A program made the position numbers and the translations under genes. Shown here in pieces: positions 41,104 through 49,409 of a DNA stretch of 58,440 bases; position 1 is the stretch's first letter, and each line of letters begins with the position of its first letter. The stretch is from contig NZ_VCKY01000036.1 in assembly GCF_005889735.1 (NCBI RefSeq), positions 1-58,440 of the forward strand, written 5' to 3'. Source of the DNA: Nonomuraea turkmeniaca (GTDB lineage: Bacteria; Actinomycetota; Actinomycetes; Streptosporangiales; Streptosporangiaceae). The notes below the pieces were generated by a model that saw only the letters and a program-made list of their open reading frames with translations, searched no databases and had not been told where the DNA came from.

Positions 41104-42903
41104 TCAGTCGGTGAAGAGGCCCCGGTAGATGTCCTTGATGTTCCAGTGCCCAGGGGTCGGAACAGGTTCGTTGACCATGGGAACGTCGATGACCGCAGGC
41201 CTCCGGGCGGCCACCGCCGTGCGGAGAGCCGCGTGCAACCCGGCGGGGGTCGTGATGGTGTGGCCGTCCGCGCCGCACGCGGCGGCCAGGGCGGCGAAGT
41301 CGGGACTGTAGGGCCGTCCGTCCGGGCCGGTGAAGTCGCAGCCATGGCTCCGCCCGAAGTGCGCGCTCTGCAGGTCCGAGATGGTTCCGTGCGAGCGGTT
41401 GTTCATCACCACGAAGATCACGGGTGCGTCCTGTTCGACGGCCATCGGCACGGCGGGGAGCTGGGCGCCCATGCCGCCGTCACCGATGAGCGCGACCACG
41501 GTCCTGCCGGGCTGGGCGAGCTGCACGCCGACGGCGGCGGCGGGCCCGAAACCCATGGTGGAGGCGCCTCCCGGGGTGATGAAACGCCCTTCCGCCGGGA
41601 GCTCGTAGCACTGGGCGACGCCGTTCTTGTTCCAGCCGACGTCGGTCACCAGGATCGCGTCCGGCGGCAGCGCGTCGCGCAGGTCGGCCAGGATGCGTTC
41701 GGGCCGCAGGGGGAAGGCGTCGCTACGGCCCCGCTCCCGGCTGCCGGCGAACAGCGCCGATCTGGCCTGCCGAATGCGCTCACGCAGCTCGGGCCGGGCG
41801 CTCGGCGGGTGCGACTTCGCGGCTTCGGCGAGCGCCTGGACGGCCGGCCCGACGTCGGCGACGGCGCCGATCTCGACAGGGTAGTTGCGGCCCAGCTCGG
41901 CCGGGTCGATGTCGATCTGGATCAGCCTGCCGCCGTCCTCGAACGACCAGGTGAAGCGCGCATCCCAGGAGCTGGCGTCGGTCTCGGCGAACCGGGTGGC
42001 CAGCGCCAGCACCACGTCGGCCTCGCGGGCATAGGTGTTGGTGAGCTCCAGCCCCCAGAACCCGGTCATGCCCAGCACCAGCGGGTGCGCATCGGGCACG
42101 GTGCCCTTGGCCATCAGCGAGTGCGCGATCGGGATGTCGAAGTGCTCGGCCAGCGAAATGAGAGCGGCGGCGTTCTCGCGCAATCCGCCGCCGACATAGA
42201 GCAGCGGCCGCTCGGCCGTGGCCAGGGCCTGCGCGATCCGCTCCGCCGTGGCGGCCGGCAGATCGGGCGGCGCGGCCGAGCTCGCCGGCGGGTACGGGGC
42301 CGCGGCCCGGGAGAAGACGTCCATCGGCACGTTCACCAGCACCGCCCCCGGCCGCCCCGTCGTCGCCGTCCAGAACGCCCGCTCGACCGCCCTGCCGAGA
42401 TCCTGTGCCCGGTGCACGTGCCAGGCCCGCTTGACGAAGGGCCGGAAGATCGATGCCTGGTCGGCGTCGGCGTGCAGGTTGATCTCCTGGTGCGGGTGGC
42501 GGCCGCGGTAGTAGGAGGGGATGTCACCGGAGATCACCACCAGCGGCACCGAGTCCAGCGCCGCGGTCATCACGCCGGTGGTCGCGTTGGTGAGGCCCGG
42601 GCCGACGTGCACGAGGAGCACTCCGGGCTTGCCCGAGGCGCGGGCGTAGCCGTCGGCGGCGTGTGCGGCGGCCTGTTCGTGACGGGCGATGACGAACCGG
42701 ATGCGGCTGTCGGCCAGCGCGTCCAGCACGGCGATGTTGGTGTGCCCGCAGGTGCCGAAGACGTACTCGACGCCGAGGTCCTCGAGCTGGGCGACGAGGG
42801 CGTGCGCGGCTGTGGTGTCGTGGCCTCCTTCGTCGGCCTCGACACCAAGGTGCTCGACACCAAGGTGACTGTGCCGATTGCTGCCCGCACTGTGTTCGGT
42901 CAC
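41104..42903 (-). CDS. TPP-dependent acetolactate synthase/2-oxo acid decarboxylase family enzyme
   Basis: A 599-residue TPP enzyme. The catalytic Glu is in RHEQAAAHAADGYAR, the central domain binds a nucleotide-like cofactor or is vestigial, and the TPP motif is IGDGGMGAQLPAVPMAVEQDAPVIFVVMNN. It begins with a GTG that overlaps the stop of the aldehyde dehydrogenase gene. The sequence does not settle between acetolactate synthase, a 2-oxo acid decarboxylase and an oxalyl-CoA-decarboxylase-like enzyme. Coupled to an aldehyde dehydrogenase, a non-acetolactate decarboxylase role is favoured. The N-terminal 30 residues include a short duplication (HLGV/EHLGVE). Confidence 0.8.
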   Translation of the reverse strand: MTEHSAGSNRHSHLGVEHLGVEADEGGHDTTAAHALVAQLEDLGVEYVFGTCGHTNIAVLDALADSRIRFVIARHEQAAAHAADGYARASGKPGVLLVHVGPGLTNATTGVMTAALDSVPLVVISGDIPSYYRGRHPHQEINLHADADQASIFRPFVKRAWHVHRAQDLGRAVERAFWTATTGRPGAVLVNVPMDVFSRAAAPYPPASSAAPPDLPAATAERIAQALATAERPLLYVGGGLRENAAALISLAEHFDIPIAHSLMAKGTVPDAHPLVLGMTGFWGLELTNTYAREADVVLALATRFAETDASSWDARFTWSFEDGGRLIQIDIDPAELGRNYPVEIGAVADVGPAVQALAEAAKSHPPSARPELRERIRQARSALFAGSRERGRSDAFPLRPERILADLRDALPPDAILVTDVGWNKNGVAQCYELPAEGRFITPGGASTMGFGPAAAVGVQLAQPGRTVVALIGDGGMGAQLPAVPMAVEQDAPVIFVVMNNRSHGTISDLQSAHFGRSHGCDFTGPDGRPYSPDFAALAAACGADGHTITTPAGLHAALRTAVAARRPAVIDVPMVNEPVPTPGHWNIKDIYRGLFTD

Positions 42904-44348
42904 TGGTCTCCCCAGATCGTCAGGCCCCTGAGCAGGAGGGTCTTGGTCACGGTGAAGTCCTCGATCATCCAGCGGGGCGACTCGCGGCCGATGCCGGAGT
43001 CCTTCACGCCGCCGAACGGGACGTGGTCGAGGCGGAAGTTCGACGAGCCGTTCACGACCAGGCCGCCGACCTCCAGCTCGCGCCAGGCGGTGACGATGCG
43101 GCGTACGTCGTGGGTGAACAGCCCGGCCTGCAGCCCGTACGAGCTGCGGTTGCACTCCTCGATGACCGCGTCGAAGCCGTCGTAGGGGAGCACGGCGACG
43201 AGCGCGCCGAACACCTCCTCGCGCACGACTCGCGCGTCCGCCGGCGGTGCGACCACCACGGTCGGCGCCATCACCGCCCCGTCGCGGCCGCCGCCCGTGG
43301 TCACCGTCGCGCCGCCGCGCGCCGCCTCGGCGGTCCACCGGACGACGCGCTCGGCCGCCGCGTCGTCCACCATCGAGCCGACGTCCGAGGCCGGATCCAG
43401 CGGGTCGCCCACGGCCAGCGCCTTCACCTCGGCGGTCAGCGCGTCGGCGAACTCCTCGAAGCGGGAGCGCTGGACGTACACGCGCTGGACGGAGATGCAG
43501 CTCTGCCCCGAGTTGCTGTATCCGGTGCGGGCGCACACGCGGGCCGCCCCGGCCACGTCGGCGTCCTCGCAGACGATGGTGGCGGCGTTGCCGCCGAGTT
43601 CGAGCAGCACCCGTTTCGGCCCGGCGGCATGGGCGACGGCGGCCCCGGCCGTCACACCGCCGGTGAAGCTCACGACCGCGATCTCCGGCGCGGCACACAG
43701 CCGCGCGCCCACGTCGCCGCCGCCGTGCAGCACCTGCACGGCCTCCACCGGCATCCCGGCGTCCAGCAGCAACCGCACCAGCGCGGTGGAGACGGCCGGG
43801 GCCTGCGGCGGCGGCTTGACGATCGTGGTGTTGCCGGCCGCGAAGGAGGCGGCGAGCTTGTGGGCGAGCAGGTTCGCCGGGGCGTTGAACGGCGTGATCG
43901 CCAGCACCGGACCGGCGGGCGCGCGCTGCGTGATCGCGGTGTTGCCCACGCCGCGTGCCCAGCCCGCCACGGGTAACACCTCACCGCCGACGGCCCGGGC
44001 CTCGGCGGCGGCCACGGCGAACGTGTCCGCCACCCGCAACATCTCCCCACGCCCGTCCTTGAGCGGCTTGCCCAGCTCCAGCGCCAGCAGCCGGGCGAAC
44101 TCCTCGCCCCGTGCCGTGACCTCGGCCGAGGCACGTTCCAATATCGTCGCGCGCGTCGCCGGGGCCAGCCGCGCGACCGTCCTGGCACCGTGCCGGGCAT
44201 AATCGAGCGCCGCGGTGATGTCGTCAGGCTGCGCGAGCCGCGCGCGGCTGACGACGTGCCGGACATACGGGCCGACGCGGTCGGACTGCGGGCCCTCGCT
44301 CAGCCATTTCCCGGCGACCAGACACGCGGCTTCGTGGACTTCGTCCAT
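42900..44348 (-). CDS. NAD(P)-dependent aldehyde dehydrogenase
   Basis: A 482-residue ALDH. The general-base Glu is in LLELGGNAA, the catalytic Cys in NSGQSCISVQR, and the cofactor motif is FTGGVTAGAAVA. EEVFGALVAVLPYD and the C-terminal GGLVVNGSSNFRLDHVPFGG follow the family. GGAG lies 5 bases before the ATG. The following TPP enzyme gene overlaps as GTGA, so the pair is coupled and probably removes an aldehyde made by that decarboxylase. It is divergent from the IclR gene; the 204-base gap has three copies of a putative IclR motif. Confidence 0.9.
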   Translation of the reverse strand: MDEVHEAACLVAGKWLSEGPQSDRVGPYVRHVVSRARLAQPDDITAALDYARHGARTVARLAPATRATILERASAEVTARGEEFARLLALELGKPLKDGRGEMLRVADTFAVAAAEARAVGGEVLPVAGWARGVGNTAITQRAPAGPVLAITPFNAPANLLAHKLAASFAAGNTTIVKPPPQAPAVSTALVRLLLDAGMPVEAVQVLHGGGDVGARLCAAPEIAVVSFTGGVTAGAAVAHAAGPKRVLLELGGNAATIVCEDADVAGAARVCARTGYSNSGQSCISVQRVYVQRSRFEEFADALTAEVKALAVGDPLDPASDVGSMVDDAAAERVVRWTAEAARGGATVTTGGGRDGAVMAPTVVVAPPADARVVREEVFGALVAVLPYDGFDAVIEECNRSSYGLQAGLFTHDVRRIVTAWRELEVGGLVVNGSSNFRLDHVPFGGVKDSGIGRESPRWMIEDFTVTKTLLLRGLTIWGDQ

Positions 44349-44386
44349 ATCGTCTCCGTATAAATCCGCTTGACGGGCCATGCGAA

Positions 44387-44482
44387 CCGCACTGTGGATT
44401 TCCTCACGGTATGAGGCCGACAATAGTTCTGGCAAGAGGGCAGACAATCCGCACTGTGGAGCGTGTGGACCGCTGTATGGAC
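44387..44482. promoter_or_regulatory. cluster of putative IclR-type sites
   Basis: CCGCACTGTGGA occurs at 44387-44398 and again at 44449-44460, and GACCGCTGTATGGAC lies at 44468-44482. These sit between the divergent ALDH and IclR genes. A related GTCCGCTCTATGGAC is found at 47312-47326. All have mirror CC-n-GG ends, fitting IclR operators. Confidence 0.5.
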
Positions 44483-44552
44483 TCGGTGTTAGCGTACGGA
44501 CCGCATGAGAAGGTGAGCGACAGGTTAACCTTCGACTCACGAGTGAGGATCC

Positions 44553-45329
44553 GTGCCTTCGACGAACAACCCGGCAGACTCCGGTGAGAGCGGCGGCGTT
44601 CGGAGCGTCCAGCGGGCGTTCGACATCCTGTCCCTGCTCACCGAGGACCGGCGGACGCTGACGATCCGCGAGGTCGTCGACGAAACAGGGCTGGCCAAGA
44701 CCACGGCGCTGCGGCTGCTGCAGACCTTGGAGCACATGGGATTGTTGTGGGCCACACCCAAGGGCTACGCGGCCGGGCCGGCCCTGTGGCGCTGGGCTCA
44801 TCTCGCGCGTCACGCCTGGGAGCTGCCGCCCGAGACCGTCCAGCTCATGCGGGAGCTGGGCGCGCGCCATCGGGAGACCGTCAATCTCTACGTGCTGCGC
44901 GACGTCCACCGCGTCTGCATCGCCCAGCAGGAGAGCCCGCAGCCGCTGCGCCACGTCGTGCGGGTGGGCGACGAGCTGCCCCTGTGGGCGGGCGCGTCCT
45001 CCAAGGTGCTGCTCAAGGACGCGCCGGAGACCCTGCTGGCGAGGGTCGCACGCTCTTCGCCCTACGGACAGGCGCACGTGGCGCGGCTGCGGGAGTGGAT
45101 CGACGAGGCGATCCACGACGGCTACGCGGTCAGCCACGGTGAGCGCGAGCCCGGCCTGTCCGCGGTCGCCGTCCCGGTGACGAGCGGGTCGAAGGCCACC
45201 GTGGCGGCGCTCTCGCTGAGCGGCCCGACGGTCCGCTTCACCGACGACCGCGTCCAGGAGTTCGCCGCCGACTTGCGAAAAGTGGCCAAGCGTATGTCGG
45301 AGCGCGGGTTCGACCATCCCCTGACCTGA
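44553..45329 (+). CDS. IclR family transcriptional regulator
   Basis: A 258-residue regulator. Winged helix at about residues 15-75 (RAFDILSLLTEDRRTLTIREVVDETGLAKTTALRLLQTLEHMG; the recognition helix is AKTTALRLL), and effector domain at about 90-255 (ELPLWAGASSKVLL, HGEREPGLSAVAVPV). GTGAGGA lies 3-8 bases before the GTG start. It probably controls both the divergent ALDH/TPP operon and the CoA-transferase/lyase genes that follow 14 bases later. Confidence 0.9.
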   Translation: MPSTNNPADSGESGGVRSVQRAFDILSLLTEDRRTLTIREVVDETGLAKTTALRLLQTLEHMGLLWATPKGYAAGPALWRWAHLARHAWELPPETVQLMRELGARHRETVNLYVLRDVHRVCIAQQESPQPLRHVVRVGDELPLWAGASSKVLLKDAPETLLARVARSSPYGQAHVARLREWIDEAIHDGYAVSHGEREPGLSAVAVPVTSGSKATVAALSLSGPTVRFTDDRVQEFAADLRKVAKRMSERGFDHPLT

Positions 45330-45343
45330 CTTATGGAGCGTGA

Positions 45344-46513
45344 ATGCAGCAGTTGCCACTGGACGGCATCAAGGTCGTCGACCTGACCAACGTTCTGGCC
45401 GGGCCATACTGCAGCTACCAGCTGATGCTGTTCGGGGCGGAGGTGGTCAAGGTCGAGCTGCCCGGCGCCGGGGATCTCGCCCGCCGCCTCGGCCCCGACC
45501 CAGAGCTCAACCGGGAGCTGGTCGGCGCTTCGTTCCTGGCCCAGAACGCCGGCAAGAAGTCCGTCGAGCTGGACCTGAAAAGCCCGGCGGGGCGGAAGGT
45601 GTTCGAGTCCATGGTGGCCGACGCCGACGTCCTGCTGGAGAACTTCAGGGCCGGGGTGCTCGCCAGGCTCGGGTACGGCTGGGACCGGCTGCGTGCGCTC
45701 AACCCCGGGCTGGTCTACTGCGCGATCTCCGGCTTCGGCCAGAGCGGCCCCATGAGCGAGGCCCCCGCCTACGACCAGATCATCCAGGGCCTGTCCGGCA
45801 TGATGAGCGTCACCGGCACCCCCGAGACGGCACCGCTGCGCGTCGGCTTCCCCATCTGCGACACCATCGGCGGTCTGATGGCCGCCTTGGCGGTCTCCGC
45901 CGCCCTGGCGGGACGGCAACGCACGGGGGCCGGTAGTTTCCTCGACCTGTCGATGCTGGAGGCATCCCTGTCCGCCATGGGGTGGACCGTTTCCAACTAC
46001 CTGATCAGCGGGATGGAGCCGGAGCCGATGGGGGATCAGAACGCCACCGCGGCGCCGTCCGGCACCTTCGAGACCGCCGACGGACCCCTGAACATCGCCG
46101 CCAACCAGCAAGCCCAGTTCGAGACGCTGTGCCGCCTGGTCGGCCGCCCGGACCTGCCCGCCGATCAGAGGTTCGCCGGCCGCGAGGCCCGCAAGGAACA
46201 CCGCGCGGCCCTCAACGACGAGCTCAACCAGGCGCTGCGGGCCAAGACGGCGCTGGAATGGGAGGAACTCCTCTCCCGCGAGGGCGTCCCGGCCGCCCGC
46301 ATCCTCACCGTCCCGCAGGCGCTGGCGCTCGACCAGGTACGCGAGCGCGGGTTCCTGGCGGACGTGCCGTATCCCGGTGGTGGCGGGCGCCGCGTGACCG
46401 TCACGGGCAACGGTGTGCTGATCGACGGCACCGCTCTGCGTCCACGCGATCCCGCCCCTCTCCTCGGCCAGCACAACGCGGAGCTGGGGGTGGCGCATGA
46501 ACGAGCGGGCTGA
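45344..46513 (+). CDS. class III CoA-transferase (CaiB/BaiF family)
   Basis: A 389-residue class III CoA-transferase. LDGIKVVDLTNVLAGPYCSYQLMLFGAEVVKVE at the N-terminus is the family signature, with the active Asp in APAYDQIIQGLSGMM (about residue 145). It should activate a carboxylic acid as CoA ester by exchange with succinyl-CoA or acetyl-CoA. It overlaps the citrate-synthase-like lyase gene by 17 bases, so the likely substrate is a 2- or 3-hydroxy di- or tricarboxylic acid which the lyase then cleaves. GGAG lies 8 bases before the ATG. Confidence 0.9.
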   Translation: MQQLPLDGIKVVDLTNVLAGPYCSYQLMLFGAEVVKVELPGAGDLARRLGPDPELNRELVGASFLAQNAGKKSVELDLKSPAGRKVFESMVADADVLLENFRAGVLARLGYGWDRLRALNPGLVYCAISGFGQSGPMSEAPAYDQIIQGLSGMMSVTGTPETAPLRVGFPICDTIGGLMAALAVSAALAGRQRTGAGSFLDLSMLEASLSAMGWTVSNYLISGMEPEPMGDQNATAAPSGTFETADGPLNIAANQQAQFETLCRLVGRPDLPADQRFAGREARKEHRAALNDELNQALRAKTALEWEELLSREGVPAARILTVPQALALDQVRERGFLADVPYPGGGGRRVTVTGNGVLIDGTALRPRDPAPLLGQHNAELGVAHERAG

Positions 46514-47288
46514 TGGCGCTCGCGGTGCCTCCGATGGAGGTGCCGCGGGCATCGTGGCCGACTGGTGGGGAACCTCGGTCTCCCGGATCGCGCCCGACGT
46601 CATCGAACTGCGGGGAAGACCGGTGCAGGAGCTGATCGGCCGGGTCGGCTTCGCCGATATCGTCTGGCTCATGCTGCGCGGAGAGCTCCCGGACGAGCGG
46701 CAGGCCGCGCTGCTGGAGGCCGCCCTGGTGGCCGGAGTCGACCACGGCCCGCACGCCCCGTCGATCGCGGTCGCCCGGATGGCGATCACGTGCGGCGTGG
46801 GGCTCAACAACGCCGTCGCCACCGGCGTCAACCTGCTCGGTGACGTGCACGGCGGCGCGGGGGAGCAGTGCGTCGAGCTGCTCCAGGACATCCTGGCGAG
46901 CGGCGACGCGGTCGCCACCGTGGCCCGCTGGCGTGCCCGCGACAAGTACCTGCCCGGCTTCGGGCATCGTTTCCACACCCGTGACCCGCGCCGCGACCCG
47001 CTGCTCGCGCTCGTGGACGCGGCGGTGGCCGAGGGGGTGGTCGCCGGCCTCCACCTGCGCGCCGCACGGCAGGTGGAGGAGCTGATCGCGCCCGTCCCGA
47101 TGAACATCGACGGCGCGACCGCCGTGATCTACGCCGAGCTGGGCTTTCCCGCGCCGCTCGCCCGGGGGCTGTTCGTCCTGAGCCGCAGCGTCGGAATCCT
47201 TGCCCACGCCTGGGAGGAGTCGGGACAGGGACGGCGCAACAAGGGCCCCATCCCTCCGTCCATCCTGCCCACCGACCTCAGGGCCTGA
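46497..47288 (+). CDS. citryl-CoA lyase-like protein (citrate synthase fold)
   Basis: A 263-residue protein with the citrate synthase small and part of the large domain. It carries the three catalytic-type residues: His in GDVHGGAGEQC, His in FGHRFHTRDP and Asp in PMNIDGATAVIYAE. It is shorter than citrate synthase (about 380), as are the citryl-CoA lyase-type members. The reaction would be cleavage of citryl-CoA (or citramalyl-CoA, or a relative) into acetyl-CoA and a 2-oxo acid. Together with the CoA-transferase it forms a citrate-lyase-like two-step route. A synthase direction cannot be excluded. Confidence 0.82.
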   Translation: MNERADGARGASDGGAAGIVADWWGTSVSRIAPDVIELRGRPVQELIGRVGFADIVWLMLRGELPDERQAALLEAALVAGVDHGPHAPSIAVARMAITCGVGLNNAVATGVNLLGDVHGGAGEQCVELLQDILASGDAVATVARWRARDKYLPGFGHRFHTRDPRRDPLLALVDAAVAEGVVAGLHLRAARQVEELIAPVPMNIDGATAVIYAELGFPAPLARGLFVLSRSVGILAHAWEESGQGRRNKGPIPPSILPTDLRA

Positions 47289-47311
47289 CGACACTTCCTC
47301 GTTGGTGGGCG

Positions 47312-47326
47312 GTCCGCTCTATGGAC
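47312..47326. promoter_or_regulatory. putative IclR-type site before ThuA-like gene
   Basis: GTCCGCTCTATGGAC has GTCC/GGAC mirror ends and shares CCGCT-n-TATGGAC with the site at 44468. CACTCTGTGGACC at 47439-47451 is a weaker relative, nearer the gene start. Confidence 0.4.
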
Positions 47327-47468
47327 TGCTCGATCCATGTAACGGACGCACGATATGCCGAACCGGGCGGCAAGGCAAGGCTTGTTCGGGTTGCCGTGGC
47401 TGGAATACGCTCAAACCTCCCAGCGGACCAGACGGCCCACTCTGTGGACCGAAGCACGTGAGGTGCTC

Positions 47469-48407
47469 ATGCGCGTCCTGTCGATCGCCGCCCTCGCCGG
47501 CGCGGCCACACTCCTGCTCACCGCCACTGCCACCAGCTCCGCGGCCTCGCCAGGCGGGGCGCAGAACCTCGGCGACCCCGACTATGGCGTCTGCCGGGGC
47601 ACCGACCCCCGCTGTTACCACGACTGGGGCAACTTCGACCCCGCCAAGGGCTACCGCCTGCTCGTCTACAGCCGCACCGCCGGCCCCCGGCACGCCCACC
47701 TGGGCACCCCGCTCGGCCCCGGCCTGAACCCGCCGCTCAACGACGACAACGTCGCGGTCAAGGCCGTCATCAAGCTGGGGCAGGAGAACGGGTTCGCCGT
47801 GGACTACACCGAGGACGTCGCCCAGCTTTCCTCGGCGGGCCGGTTATTGCCGTACAACGCCGTGATGTTCCTCAGCACCACCCGCGACACCCTCGATGAC
47901 GCCGCCCAGACCGCGCTACGGCAGTACATCCGGGCCGGCGGCGGCTTCGCCGGCGTGCACAACGCCTTCGGCACCGAGTACAGCTGGCCCTGGTACGAGG
48001 GTCTGCTCGGCAACGCCAACTTCTACGACCACAGCGCCAACCAGCCGGGCACCGTCGTCACCGTCAACCGGCGGGACGCCTCCACGCAGGGCCTGCCGCA
48101 GCGCTGGGCGTTCACCGACGAGTGGTACAACCTCATCCCGTATCCCACCCGCGTCCGCGTGCTGGCCGAGGTGGACGAGGCCACGCTGGCCCGCGGCGTG
48201 CGCGGCAACCTGGGTCATCCCGGGCACGGTCCCCACCACCCGGTCAGCTGGTGCCAGTACTACGACGGCGGCAAGGCGTGGCTCACCACCCTCGGCCACG
48301 ACGTCAAGGCGTGGACCGATGAGCCGCTGGAAGGCGACCAGTATTTCGTGCAGCATCTTGCGGGCGGTATCAAGTCGGTGCTCGGAATGACGCCGTTCTG
48401 CCGCTGA
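47469..48407 (+). CDS. secreted ThuA-like domain protein
   Basis: A 312-residue protein. The signal peptide MRVLSIAALAGAATLLLTA ends near SSAA. The mature part starts with a short Cys-containing segment (CRGTDPRC). A ThuA-like (class I glutamine-amidotransferase-like) fold follows, with LLVYSRTAGPRHAH, YNAVMFLSTTRDTL, AGGGFAGVHNAFGTEYSW and the late HPVSWCQYYDGGKAWLTTLGH. The function of secreted ThuA proteins is not known; sugar binding or carbohydrate processing is proposed. GAGG lies 6 bases before the ATG. The gene converges on the FHA gene. Confidence 0.85.
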   Translation: MRVLSIAALAGAATLLLTATATSSAASPGGAQNLGDPDYGVCRGTDPRCYHDWGNFDPAKGYRLLVYSRTAGPRHAHLGTPLGPGLNPPLNDDNVAVKAVIKLGQENGFAVDYTEDVAQLSSAGRLLPYNAVMFLSTTRDTLDDAAQTALRQYIRAGGGFAGVHNAFGTEYSWPWYEGLLGNANFYDHSANQPGTVVTVNRRDASTQGLPQRWAFTDEWYNLIPYPTRVRVLAEVDEATLARGVRGNLGHPGHGPHHPVSWCQYYDGGKAWLTTLGHDVKAWTDEPLEGDQYFVQHLAGGIKSVLGMTPFCR

Positions 48408-48420
48408 CCGTCGATGGGGC

Positions 48421-48462
48421 GGCCCCATGCGTCACCGAGGGGGAACCTCCGGTGATGGGGCC
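48421..48462. terminator. bidirectional hairpin
   Basis: GGCCCCA-TGCG-TCACCG and CGGTGATGGGGCC pair across a loop between convergent genes; the arm runs into the end of the FHA gene. One arm has a bulge. Confidence 0.55.
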
Positions 48463-49253
48463 GGCTCGTCGAGGAGCCGGAGGTCCGACGGGCCGATCGT
48501 GGAGGTGGACAGCAGCGCGGTGATCAAGTTGTGGTTGAGCGTGTTGCCCAGCGGCGGCGGAATCTCCTCCTCCAGGAGCCCGGGCACTTTGGCGCTGAGC
48601 CGCTTGCGCGTCTGGGTGACGATGTGGGCGGCCCGTTTGGCGGTCCACCGTTCCTCGGGCTGGACCCGGCCGAGCTCGTCGGCGACCTGGGACCAGGTCA
48701 GCGGCTGCGGCCAGGGCTCGGGCCGGAGGTATCGCTGGCCCAGGCAGACCAGGACCAGGCGTTCGACGGAGCTCAGGCGCCATCCGGTCGGCTCGCGGGT
48801 GTCGGCCTCCTGGCGGTTCTCCGAGTCCGGAGTCCGTGGTGTCAGGACAATCTGGACTTCGAGCAGGTGTTCTTGCTCGGGGCCGACGACGAACAGCGGG
48901 GTGTACGCCACCGGCAACGTCAAACGGTGTCCGGTGAGCACCAGCCGCCCTCCCGGGAGGCGAATGGGGAGCTTGCCGAGGTTGTACAGGACCCATTGCG
49001 CGTCCTCGTAGGTGAAGTATCCGTGGCGCCGGCTGACGTACGGATCGTTGGGGCCGACGCAGACGTGGACGTCCGGCTCGCAACGCCCGAACACCACATC
49101 GAACCCGGAGTCCGGCGCGACGCGTATCCCGCCGTTGGTTCCCCGGACGTGCAGTGTGCCAGGCACCGCCCGGGGGAGCCCGTCGGCGAGGTCCCCCAGC
49201 TCCTTCGGCAAGATGTCCACCTTCCTCGGGGGCTTGCGCATCGTCCACGCCAT
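48432..49253 (-). CDS. FHA domain protein with C-terminal helical domain
   Basis: A 273-residue protein. The FHA fold lies at about residues 30-120, with Gly56-Arg57 (FGRCEP) and Ser74-Arg75-Arg76-His77 (VSRRHG), the phospho-threonine-binding residues. A second region at about 150-240 (VERLVLVCLGQRYL ... LTWSQVADELG ... KRAAHIVTQTRKRLSA) resembles a winged-helix domain, so a phosphorylation-controlled DNA-binding role is possible. It is divergent from the Ser/Thr kinase, its likely partner. AGAGGA lies about 8 bases before the ATG. Confidence 0.83.
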   Translation of the reverse strand: MAWTMRKPPRKVDILPKELGDLADGLPRAVPGTLHVRGTNGGIRVAPDSGFDVVFGRCEPDVHVCVGPNDPYVSRRHGYFTYEDAQWVLYNLGKLPIRLPGGRLVLTGHRLTLPVAYTPLFVVGPEQEHLLEVQIVLTPRTPDSENRQEADTREPTGWRLSSVERLVLVCLGQRYLRPEPWPQPLTWSQVADELGRVQPEERWTAKRAAHIVTQTRKRLSAKVPGLLEEEIPPPLGNTLNHNLITALLSTSTIGPSDLRLLDEPAPSPEVPPR

Positions 49254-49357
49254 GTCGCTGATCCTCTCAACGCGCCTGCGCGAGGCAACGGTAGGCGCCG
49301 GCCCTCGGGAGGGCTCCCGGACGCCGGTGCCTTGACAGAAGAATATTTTAGAATGGC

Positions 49358-49369
49358 TACTGGCCAGTA
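49358..49369. promoter_or_regulatory. 12-base palindrome in kinase/FHA intergenic region
   Basis: TACTGGCCAGTA is an exact palindrome in an AT-richer stretch (TTGACA at 49332, AATATTTTAGAAT at 49342-49354) between divergent genes. It could be an operator or a start-site element. Confidence 0.4.
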
Positions 49370-49409
49370 AGCTTGTGGTAGATCCATTGCGTAGCATCAC
49401 AATTACCGC

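Noticed and set aside
42838..42867. 15-base direct duplication (TCGACACCAAGGTG) at the start of the TPP enzyme gene
   Set aside because: Two copies only, in the variable N-terminal tail; likely simple slippage.
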